Part shown: piece by piece, positions 1 to 5,630 of the stretch
Layout: each line of letters opens with the position of its first letter
Position numbering within the stretch: position 1 is the first letter of the stretch
Assembly (NCBI GenBank): GCA_030039575.1
Contig: JASHVH010000443.1
Location: 1 to 6,361 of the forward strand
DNA length: 6,361 bases
DNA from: Acidimicrobiales bacterium
Lineage (GTDB): Bacteria > Actinomycetota > Acidimicrobiia > Acidimicrobiales > Palsa-688
Direction of reading: 5' to 3'
Notes under the pieces: generated by a model
Told to the model about the DNA's origin: nothing
The model's input: only the letters and a program-made list of their open reading frames with translations
The model's database searches: none
Position numbers and translations under genes: made by a program

Positions 1-1806
1 CCGGTCATGTCGACCACTTCCGCTGCCGGTCTAACCATTACGCCAATCTTTTGGCAGCCCCTGGGCCGCCGTTACGTGTTCCCCCGCAAGTACGAAAGCA
101 TCATTGACAGCTACATCGAGAACGTGGCCGCCGCCAGCGGCAGCACGACCAATGTCTATTCGGTCGACACCGAGTACTACGCCGTGGCCGGCGGAGTCCC
201 CACTTTTATCAAGTACGACATCCACGCCGGGGGCCCGGTGGTGGACACCGACCCCTTCCCGCCCAGACGGTGCAAACCGGCGCCCGGCTACACGGCCTGT
301 ATCACGGACGCCCAACTGCAGTCGGAGCTGAAGCTTGTAAGCGCCAACCTCAAGTTACCCACGAACCTGGCCCATTTTTACGCCGTCTTTTTCCCGCCCG
401 GGGTAGAAACCGTCGACGTGGACGGGTCGAACTCCTTTGACGGTTTTTGCGGCTATCACCGCGCCTTTGGGCCGAGCACCGACAAGACGGTCTACGCCGA
501 CTTGCCGTACGAGGCGCATGGCTGCAACGCAGGCCAAGCGCCCAACGGAGACCTGGCGGCGGATGGCGAGGTCAACACTCTGACCCACGAGATCAACGAC
601 GCCATCACCGACCCGTTGGAGCTGGACCACGCCTGGATCGACATGGCCGGCAACGAAGCGGCCGACATGTGCGACCAGGCCTACGGCCGTCCCCTCGGTT
701 CGACCAACCGGTCCGACCCTTCTGGCAGCGAGTACAACCAGGTGATCAACGGCAACCCGTACTACGTCCAGGAGGTCTTCAGCAACCTGGCGTTCGAGAA
801 GTACGGTGCGGGCAAAGGCTGCACGCTGAGCGAGACGCTGGTCGATAACCCCGATGCCTTCGGAGTGCCCCAGCCGACGGCCGTCGTGTCGGCGTTTGCC
901 CACGCCACCCCGGCCAGCTTGCCCGCCAATGCCAAGGCGACGTCGAGGATCGTCGTTATGGCCTCGGACTCGGCGGGGAAGGGGGTGGCGGGCGACCACA
1001 TCTACCTCAGTACCGGCCTCAGGTCCGGCACCGGCGCCTGCGGGAGGTTGAGCAAGAGCGAGGCGACTACAGGCTACAACGGAGAAGCCACGGTGACTTA
1101 TACGGCATCGGGCTGGGACGTCTCCTGCTGGGTGGTGGCTATCGATGCGGAGGGTGGGCAGGCGGCAGAGGCCGTCGTCTACCAGGGGACAACGGGCAAG
1201 GACGTTCCTACCGTCGGTACCACCTTCCCCCCCTTGCTAAAAGCCGGGGCCGCCCCGACCCTCTTCACTGTCAAGGTGGCGAACCCGTCCCCTCACGCTA
1301 TGGCGAACGCTCGGGTCGACTTCGCCGTCGTCAGTGCTGACCCCAGTTCCCCGAACGTCGATGCCCGCGAGGTGCACCTGTCGTACTCGAGGACCGGCCC
1401 GAAAGGACGCTTCACCAATGTCGCCCTCATCGGTTCGACGGCTAGCGGGGCCATAGAGGGCCACCTCGGCCCCGACGACGGGGCCACATTGCCGGCGGTC
1501 TCTTCGCAGACGGTGACCTTTCGCGTCGCCCTGGCGTCTGACGCGCCCGTCTCCAAGAACGCGCCGATCATGACGTTTGCGGCTTACATAGACCTGTTCA
1601 ACACGGCGTCGGGGTCCCGTTCTACCGTCGCCGCCACGAGCCCCGCCAGCATCAGCGTGCCGGGTGCGGCACCCACCAACACGATGCGCTACGTCCTGAT
1701 CGGTGCCGGGGTGCTCGTAATATTGCTGGCCATACTGCTGATCTTCCTTTGGAGACGGCGCCGGCGCCACCGCCAAGAGCCGGCTGGGGCGGCCACGACG
1801 GTTTAG
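1..1806 (+). CDS. Secreted, membrane-anchored protein with HExxD domain and Ig-like domains (5' partial)
   Basis: The reading frame is open from base 1. The first ATG is at 7, with no visible ribosome site and no signal peptide after it, so the real start is probably upstream. Numbering from that ATG (599 residues), residues about 9-275 form a globular domain of the kind seen in secreted actinobacterial proteins, faintly like plant PHI-1/EXORDIUM proteins. It contains THEINDAITDP (H194, E195, D198) followed by AWIDMAGNEAADMC (E217, C222), which resembles a metalloprotease-like helix but lacks the second His of HExxH. Residues about 288-393 look like a Big-1/invasin-type Ig fold. Residues about 400-552 look like another beta-sandwich. 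A hydrophobic segment (about 562-582) followed by RRRRRHR predicts a membrane anchor with the bulk of the protein outside. There are eight cysteines (89, 98, 148, 173, 222, 272, 345, 374), consistent with disulfides in an exported protein. The substrate and any enzymatic activity are unknown. Topology is well supported; function is not. Confidence 0.8.
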   Translation, partial: PVMSTTSAAGLTITPIFWQPLGRRYVFPRKYESIIDSYIENVAAASGSTTNVYSVDTEYYAVAGGVPTFIKYDIHAGGPVVDTDPFPPRRCKPAPGYTACITDAQLQSELKLVSANLKLPTNLAHFYAVFFPPGVETVDVDGSNSFDGFCGYHRAFGPSTDKTVYADLPYEAHGCNAGQAPNGDLAADGEVNTLTHEINDAITDPLELDHAWIDMAGNEAADMCDQAYGRPLGSTNRSDPSGSEYNQVINGNPYYVQEVFSNLAFEKYGAGKGCTLSETLVDNPDAFGVPQPTAVVSAFAHATPASLPANAKATSRIVVMASDSAGKGVAGDHIYLSTGLRSGTGACGRLSKSEATTGYNGEATVTYTASGWDVSCWVVAIDAEGGQAAEAVVYQGTTGKDVPTVGTTFPPLLKAGAAPTLFTVKVANPSPHAMANARVDFAVVSADPSSPNVDAREVHLSYSRTGPKGRFTNVALIGSTASGAIEGHLGPDDGATLPAVSSQTVTFRVALASDAPVSKNAPIMTFAAYIDLFNTASGSRSTVAATSPASISVPGAAPTNTMRYVLIGAGVLVILLAILLIFLWRRRRRHRQEPAGAATTV

Positions 1807-1810
1807 GGCC

Positions 1811-1840
1811 GGGGCCTTTTCGGGCCCCCACCGAAGGTGG
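1811..1840 (+). terminator. Possible terminator hairpins after the anchored protein gene
   Basis: GGGGCC at 1811-1816 pairs with GGCCCC at 1823-1828 around a six-base loop (TTTTCG), five bases after the stop codon. A second hairpin, CCACC (1828-1832) with GGTGG (1836-1840) around GAA, abuts it. There is no T-run after either stem, so intrinsic termination is uncertain. The position directly behind the stop codon is the main support. Confidence 0.4.
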
Positions 1841-1901
1841 CCCTGACCCCCGTCTCCCCGGCGCAACTCGGGCACGCCGGAGGAACCCGGGGCCCAGGCG
1901 G

Positions 1902-1907
1902 TACCCT
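1902..1907 (+). promoter_or_regulatory. Possible -10 element for the CDF transporter gene
   Basis: TACCCT fits the actinobacterial TAnnnT -10 pattern and would give a transcript start near 1914, about 42 bases before the transporter ATG. No convincing -35 hexamer lies upstream. The same bases overlap a small inverted repeat, CCCAGG (1893-1898) with CCTGGG (1905-1910), which could be an operator or chance. The call rests on one hexamer only. Confidence 0.2.
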
Positions 1908-1955
1908 GGGGGACGTCCGGCGGTGCCGGGAACAGCCTGCAGAGAACGTACGCAC

Positions 1956-2870
1956 ATGAGCCACGACCACGGCCAGGCGACCACCGCCGCAGGTGAACAA
2001 CGGGGCCGGCTAAGGGCCGTGCTCGGGATCACGCTGGCCATCGTGGCAGCAGAGGTCGTTGGCGGCGTACTGGCCCATTCCCTGGTCCTAATCGCTGATG
2101 CCGGTCACATGGCGACCGACGCAGCCGGCATCGGCCTGTCCCTGCTGGCCGTCCACTTTGCCGCCCGTCCGCCGAGCGACGCCCGCACTTTTGGCTACCA
2201 GCGAGCCGAGATCCTGGCCGCGGTCACGAACGCGGTCGTGCTCTTCGGGCTGGGCGCGTTCATCCTGGTCGAGGGCGTGGTACGGCTCGTCCACCCCGGG
2301 ACATCCACACCGTCGTTGATGATCGCGTTCGGCCTGCTGGCCTTGGCCGGCAACGCCATCAGCCTTCTCCTCTTGCGCCGGGGCCAAGCCCAGAGCCTCA
2401 ACGTGCGGGCTGCCTTCCTCGAGGTGGTGGCGGACATGGGGGGCGCGGTGGCGGTATTGGTGGCAGCCGTCGTCATTGCGGTCACAGGGTTCGAGCGGGC
2501 CGACCCTGTCGCAGCCATCGTCATTGGGGTATTGATCCTGCCAAGGACGGCGAAGCTGCTCCGGGACGCGCTCGACGTCCTCCTGGAGGCCGCTCCGAAA
2601 AACGTCGACCTGGCCGAGATCCGCGGGCACATCTGCCAGACGCCGGGAGTGCTGGGCGTGCACGACCTCCACGTGTGGACCGTTACCAGCGGGCTTCCCG
2701 TCCTCTCGGCCCACGTCGTCGTGGCCGACGAAGCGCTGGCGGACGGTGGAGGGGCGCGGGTCCTCGACCGTCTGGGCGAGTGCCTGGCCGGGCATTTCGA
2801 CGTGGAGCACTGCACTTTCCAGTTGGAACCAGCCACGCACCGCGCTCACGAACAAGCCGTCCACCGCTGA
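1956..2870 (+). CDS. Cation diffusion facilitator family metal exporter (CzcD/ZitB type)
   Basis: This inner-membrane antiporter should export divalent metal, most likely Zn2+, from the cytoplasm in exchange for protons. The 304-residue length from the ATG at 1956 is normal for the family. The frame stays open upstream to 1749, but that extension overlaps the previous gene and is not protein-like; MSHDHG is a typical CDF start. Six membrane segments fall near residues 20-40, 43-65, 84-106, 119-141, 157-178 and 182-195. TM2 carries LIADAGHMATD (D48, H51, D55). The conserved TFGYQRAEILAA follows at 78-89. TM5 begins with AFLEVVAD (E156, D160), where ZitB and CzcD have HxxxD, so one metal ligand differs. 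The cytoplasmic domain (about 205-292) has the family signature HDLHVWTVTSG at 236-246 and HFDVEHCTFQLE near the end. It is separated by 149 bases from the upstream gene and converges on the aldo/keto reductase. The family assignment is firm; the metal is inferred. Confidence 0.95.
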   Translation: MSHDHGQATTAAGEQRGRLRAVLGITLAIVAAEVVGGVLAHSLVLIADAGHMATDAAGIGLSLLAVHFAARPPSDARTFGYQRAEILAAVTNAVVLFGLGAFILVEGVVRLVHPGTSTPSLMIAFGLLALAGNAISLLLLRRGQAQSLNVRAAFLEVVADMGGAVAVLVAAVVIAVTGFERADPVAAIVIGVLILPRTAKLLRDALDVLLEAAPKNVDLAEIRGHICQTPGVLGVHDLHVWTVTSGLPVLSAHVVVADEALADGGGARVLDRLGECLAGHFDVEHCTFQLEPATHRAHEQAVHR

Positions 2871-2874
2871 CGCC

Positions 2875-2888
2875 GCCCATCGACGGGC
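2875..2888. terminator. Weak hairpin between convergent transporter and reductase genes
   Basis: GCCC (2875-2878) can pair with GGGC (2885-2888) around a six-base loop in the 28-base gap between two convergent stop codons. The stem is only four pairs with no T-run, so the support is mostly positional. Confidence 0.2.
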
Positions 2889-2898
2889 ACATTTCAGG

Positions 2899-3855
2899 TC
2901 AGTTCCACGGCAGTGCGGCGCGCGTATGCCAGTACACCGCCGGGTCTTCCTGGGTACCGGCGAGCCGGTCGACGACATCGGCGGTCGGGTCGAGCCTGAG
3001 GGCGGCGAGGTTGCTTTCGATTTCCGCCACAGTGCTGGCGCCGCTGAGCACGACATCGGCCCACGGCTGGGCCAGGACCACGGCCAACGCAAGTGCGTCT
3101 GGGGTGGCGCCGGCGGCGCCCGCCGCTTCGGCCAGACCGGCGACGTCGCCCCGAGCGGTGAGCCGGCCGTTGGCCAACGCTTCCTTGACGATCACCCCCG
3201 CACCAGAGGCATGAGCGTCGGCAAGGGCGGGCCCGGCCGACGGTTCCAGCAAGTTCCACGTCGCCTGAACACAATCGAAAATACCCACCCTGAGCGCCTT
3301 ATGGATGGTCTCTGCCTGCTCCGTGCCCGTCACCGTCAGCCCGATGAACAGGCCGTTGTGCTTCAGGCGCTCCAGTTCGTCGATGACCCCACGGTCGTCC
3401 AGCACACCGCTCTCGAGCGTGGCCGAGTGGATCTGGTAGAGGCGCAGGTTCGGCCCGAGCAGCCCGGAACTCTCGGCGAACTGCTTGCGCAAATTGGCCA
3501 ACGAGAGTTCTTTGACTTCGTTCACTGGAGCGTCGACGCGCCAGTCCGCCGTGTAGGTATAGCCCCATTTCGAACCGACGGTCACGTCGCTGGGCCCGAG
3601 CCCCCTCCCCCGCAGCCAATCGGCCAGGAACGCCTCCGCTTTACCGTAGGAACGGGCCGCATCGAAGTAACGCACCCCTCCCGCATAAGCCGCGTCGAGG
3701 ACAGTGTGAGCCACGCGCTCGAGCGACTCCACATCAGTTTGGCCGGCCAGGTCCGAGGCGTGGCCGATGTCGATGTAGGCGGGCCGGCCCAGAGCGGCCA
3801 ACCCCAGGCCCAAACGGCTGACCGCCAGCCCCGTCCTCCCGAGCGTGGTCGTCAT
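2899..3855 (-). CDS. Aldo/keto reductase
   Basis: This is an NADPH-dependent oxidoreductase of the aldo/keto reductase superfamily, a cytoplasmic TIM-barrel enzyme reducing aldehydes or ketones to alcohols. The 318-residue length is typical. The N-terminus MTTTLGRTGLAVSRLGLG is the usual first strand of the family, which supports the ATG at 3855. The catalytic tetrad is complete: D65 and Y70 in YFDAARSYG, K96 in GSKWGY, and H143 in YQIHSAT. LSGASTVAEIESNLAAL near the C-terminus matches the cofactor-binding GxSxxxQhxxNl region. The stretch after the second strand (about 25-42) is longer than in minimal members, and together with the late NL-rich strands suggests a bacterial group close to L-fucose/D-threo-aldose dehydrogenase-like AKRs; that subgroup call is inference. 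It is transcribed divergently from the DUF488 gene and converges with the transporter. The substrate is unknown. Confidence 0.93.
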   Translation of the reverse strand: MTTTLGRTGLAVSRLGLGLAALGRPAYIDIGHASDLAGQTDVESLERVAHTVLDAAYAGGVRYFDAARSYGKAEAFLADWLRGRGLGPSDVTVGSKWGYTYTADWRVDAPVNEVKELSLANLRKQFAESSGLLGPNLRLYQIHSATLESGVLDDRGVIDELERLKHNGLFIGLTVTGTEQAETIHKALRVGIFDCVQATWNLLEPSAGPALADAHASGAGVIVKEALANGRLTARGDVAGLAEAAGAAGATPDALALAVVLAQPWADVVLSGASTVAEIESNLAALRLDPTADVVDRLAGTQEDPAVYWHTRAALPWN

Positions 3856-3864
3856 CTGGGGGAG

Positions 3865-3892
3865 ACAGTACTCGCGTCCCCGGCTCGGCTAA
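3865..3892 (-). promoter_or_regulatory. Possible promoter for the aldo/keto reductase, giving a leaderless or near-leaderless mRNA
   Basis: On the minus strand TACTGT (3870 down to 3865) fits the TAnnnT -10 pattern. TTAGCC (3892 down to 3887) lies 16 bases upstream as a weak -35. A start 7-10 bases past the -10 falls at about 3858-3855, on or next to the reductase ATG. No Shine-Dalgarno sequence precedes that ATG (only TCTCCCCCAG), which fits leaderless translation, common in actinobacteria. Confidence 0.35.
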
Positions 3893-3895
3893 CCA

Positions 3896-4594
3896 GTGTG
3901 CGGGGCAGGCAGGCAGGCAGGCCTCGCCGGGGCCTGGCCGGGCGGTCGCAGCCCCGCCTCGTCCTCTAACCCGTCATCGGCCCCCGGGTGGAGCGCTCTC
4001 TTCTCGGCGGGTAGTTTCGCGAACCTCTGTAGGTGGGCAAAGCGGATCGGAGCTGACACGGAACTACTCACCCTCGGCCACGGCAAGCTCGGCCAAATCG
4101 AACTAGCCGACTTACTGCGCTCCGCCGGCCTCGAGGTCCTGGTCGACGTGCGAACGGCGCCCGGTTCGCGGCGCCACCCCCACGTGGCCCGGCCCGAAAT
4201 GGAGCGGTGGCTGCCGGACGCCGGCATCGCCTACCTGTGGGAACCTCGCCTTGGAGGCTGGCGAAAACCGGCCCCGGCCTCTCCCAACACCGCTCTGCGG
4301 AACGAGTCGTTCCGCGGTTACGCCGATTACATGCGTTCGGCCCAGTTCTGGGATGCCCTTGACTCGGTGCTGGACATCGCCGGCCGAGAACGGACCGCTG
4401 TCATGTGCTCCGAAGCGGTCTACTGGAGGTGCCACCGGCGCCTGATAGCGGATGCCGCCTCCATCGGCCGGGACGCCGAGGTCCACCACATCGGCCACGA
4501 CGGTGCGGTCAGCCCGCACCGCCTGACCGATGGTGTCCGTTCGGTGGACGGCGCGCTCGTGTACGACCTCGGAACCTCTGAGCCGCCTCTGTAA
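3896..4594 (+). CDS. DUF488 family protein (start uncertain)
   Basis: This is a DUF488 protein; the family has no settled biochemical role. From the GTG at 3896 it has 232 residues, but the domain only begins near residue 56. Family signatures in order are TLGHG (59-63), VDVRTAPGSRRHP (83-95), EPRLGG (116-121), FRGYADYM (139-146), MCSEAVYWRCHRRLIAD (170-186, with C171 and C179) and HHIGHDG (197-203). The first 50 or so residues are low-complexity Ala/Ser/Gly/Pro and look like translated non-coding DNA. No ATG, GTG or TTG lies in frame between 3899 and the domain. The codon ATC at 4046 sits nine bases after AGGTGG (4031-4036) and would give 182 residues, close to the usual family size. So either the GTG is real, a rare ATC start is used, or the start has been mutated or misread. 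The gene ends 136 bases before the methyltransferase ATG on the same strand and may be co-transcribed with it. Confidence 0.85.
   Translation: MCGAGRQAGLAGAWPGGRSPASSSNPSSAPGWSALFSAGSFANLCRWAKRIGADTELLTLGHGKLGQIELADLLRSAGLEVLVDVRTAPGSRRHPHVARPEMERWLPDAGIAYLWEPRLGGWRKPAPASPNTALRNESFRGYADYMRSAQFWDALDSVLDIAGRERTAVMCSEAVYWRCHRRLIADAASIGRDAEVHHIGHDGAVSPHRLTDGVRSVDGALVYDLGTSEPPL
3904..3922 (+). repeat. GGCA tetranucleotide tandem repeat
   Basis: Four complete GGCA units plus GGC run in tandem just after the GTG at 3896. A change of one unit would shift the reading frame between that GTG and the DUF488 domain. The tract also sits in the divergent control region of the reductase and DUF488 genes. 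It is short, so slippage may be rare. Confidence 0.85.
4012..4036 (+). promoter_or_regulatory. Possible -10 element and ribosome site for the DUF488 gene
   Basis: TAGTTT at 4012-4017 fits TAnnnT and would start transcripts near 4024. AGGTGG at 4031-4036 is one base off AGGAGG and lies nine bases before ATC at 4046, which is in frame with the DUF488 domain. Together they suggest that translation begins close to 4046 and not at the GTG at 3896. The -35 region is poor. Confidence 0.3.
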
Positions 4595-4662
4595 CCGTTC
4601 CGACGGCCGGTAAGGGCCCAGAGGGCAGGCCCCGGGCTTCGTTCGGCCGGCCCACCCCGAAG

Positions 4663-4758
4663 ATGGCTCGGTCCCTGCTTGCCGACCGGAGGCAGCCACG
4701 CAAGCTGGCGGTTTGGGGCAGTCTGGGAAGATGGGTACTTCAGACCTCGAACCAGTGA
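4663..4758 (+). CDS. Possible 31-residue leader ORF before the methyltransferase
   Basis: An ATG at 4663 opens a 31-codon frame ending in TGA at 4756-4758. The peptide starts MARSLLADRRQPRKL and is basic, with no recognised motif. Its stop overlaps a GTG at 4755 in the methyltransferase frame as GTGA, the geometry of translational coupling. There is no strong ribosome site ahead of it, and short open frames are common in GC-rich DNA, so this may be chance. Confidence 0.15.
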   Translation: MARSLLADRRQPRKLAVWGSLGRWVLQTSNQ

Positions 4759-5489
4759 GCCAGCAGGTGCGCACGTACTGGGACATTGACGCGGCCACCT
4801 ATGACCGCTCCCCTGGCCACCATCCCCGGACCGCTCTGGAACTCGCCGCCTGGGCCGGGGCGCTTCGAAGCCTGCTCCCCGCCCCGCCCGCGCGGGTCCT
4901 TGACGTGGGCGCGGGCACCGGGTTCCTCTCTATACTGCTGGCCAAGCACGGCTATGCCGTAAGCGCTCTGGACCTCTCGTCCGCCATGCTCGACCGGCTG
5001 AAGGCGAAGACGAGCGAGGCCGGGCTCGAGATCACGACCATCCATGCCGACGCCACGGAGACCCCGTTGGAGGACTTCGACGCAGTAGTGGAGCGTCACC
5101 TGCTCTGGACGATGCCGGGGCCCAGGGCGGCGCTCGAATCCTGGCGGCGGTCCTCCCCTTCTGGCCGTTTGGTACTGCTCGAAAGCCTCTGGGGGGACGC
5201 GGGTGGCCGAGCCGAGCAGCTTAGGCGGTCCGGCCATGAAGCACTTCGTCGCCTCAGGCACGGTGAGCATGCCCATCACGCCGAGTACAGTGCCGACTTG
5301 CGAAGTAATTTCCCGCTATCGGGCGGGGCGACCCCGGGTGACCTCGTCTCCCTGGTGGAGTCGACTTCCTGGGGCGCGGCGCGCCTAGAGAGGTTGCGGG
5401 ACGTGGAGTGGGCCACCCGTCAGGCTCTCCCCTCTTGGGCCGACCGTTTGATCGGGGTAGCGCCACATTTTGCCGTTGTCGCCGGCTGA
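4731..5489 (+). CDS. Class I SAM-dependent methyltransferase
   Basis: This is a cytoplasmic methyltransferase transferring a methyl group from S-adenosylmethionine to an unidentified, probably small-molecule, acceptor. From the ATG at 4731 it has 252 residues. QQVRTYWDIDAATYDRSPGH (11-30) is the N-terminal signature of this bacterial type. Motif I is VLDVGAGTGFLSILLA (56-71), the acidic ribose-binding residue is D81 in SALDLSSAMLDRLK, HADATETPL (105-113) forms the adenine-side loop, and FDAVVERHLLWTMPGP (116-131) with PSGRLVLLESLW (143-154) complete the Rossmann core. WADRLIGVAPHFAVVAG closes the sheet. Three starts are possible: TTG at 4713, ATG at 4731 with GGGAAG abutting it, and GTG at 4755, which would begin at VSQQV. 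I prefer the ATG because it is the only ATG close to the domain, but spacing to a ribosome site is poor for all three. It lies downstream of DUF488 on the same strand and converges with the sigma factor gene. Confidence 0.92.
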   Translation: MGTSDLEPVSQQVRTYWDIDAATYDRSPGHHPRTALELAAWAGALRSLLPAPPARVLDVGAGTGFLSILLAKHGYAVSALDLSSAMLDRLKAKTSEAGLEITTIHADATETPLEDFDAVVERHLLWTMPGPRAALESWRRSSPSGRLVLLESLWGDAGGRAEQLRRSGHEALRRLRHGEHAHHAEYSADLRSNFPLSGGATPGDLVSLVESTSWGAARLERLRDVEWATRQALPSWADRLIGVAPHFAVVAG

Positions 5490-5505
5490 CGTCCCTGGAG
5501 AGCCG

Positions 5506-5525
5506 AGTTCCGGCGGTGCCGAACT
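5506..5525. terminator. Hairpin after the methyltransferase gene
   Basis: AGTT (5506-5509) pairs with AACT (5522-5525) and CGGC (5511-5514) with GCCG (5518-5521), with one bulged C at 5510 and a three-base loop. It starts 17 bases after the methyltransferase stop and is followed at once by a second, stronger hairpin. Confidence 0.4.
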
Positions 5526-5531
5526 GGGAAG

Positions 5532-5558
5532 GAAAAGGTGGCCGAGAGCCTCCTTTTC
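5532..5558. terminator. Probable bidirectional terminator between convergent genes
   Basis: GAAAAGG (5532-5538) pairs with CCTTTTC (5552-5558). After a T-T mismatch, GGC (5540-5542) pairs with GCC (5548-5550) around the loop CGAGA. The A-run in one arm and T-run in the other give a TTTT stretch at the 3' side of the stem on both strands, suitable for ending both the methyltransferase (+) and the sigma factor (-) transcripts. The rest of the 141-base gap (5559-5630) shows nothing further. Confidence 0.6.
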
Positions 5559-5630
5559 ACACCCAGATCGCGGCTGACCGTGGTCTCATCGGGCTGGCCG
5601 CCGCTCCACAGCGCCGCCAGGGATCTCGAG

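Noticed and set aside
1660..1806. Sortase-type cell wall sorting signal
   Set aside because: The hydrophobic segment and basic tail are present, but no LPxTG-like pentapeptide precedes them, so a plain membrane anchor is the simpler reading.
1237..1875. A 212-codon minus-strand open frame opposite the anchored protein gene
   Set aside because: It is Arg/Gly-rich, has no motif, and the opposite strand encodes coherent beta-domain and membrane-anchor sequence.
1749..1955. Upstream extension of the transporter frame to a start at 1749
   Set aside because: The extra 69 residues overlap the preceding gene and are Pro/Arg/Gly-rich; the family N-terminus begins at the ATG at 1956.
2088..3092. A 334-codon minus-strand open frame across the transporter gene
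   Set aside because: It is antisense to a clear CDF gene, overlaps the reductase 3' end, and its translation has shadow-like composition.
2746..3969. A 407-codon open frame on the plus strand spanning the transporter end and the reductase region
   Set aside because: It lies opposite the aldo/keto reductase, whose catalytic residues and family motifs are intact, and its translation is Arg/Pro/Gly-rich with no recognisable motif. It is a GC-driven antisense shadow.
4595..4730. Riboswitch or small RNA between DUF488 and the methyltransferase
   Set aside because: Only GC-rich self-complementary stretches such as GGCCGG are present, with no recognisable conserved riboswitch core.
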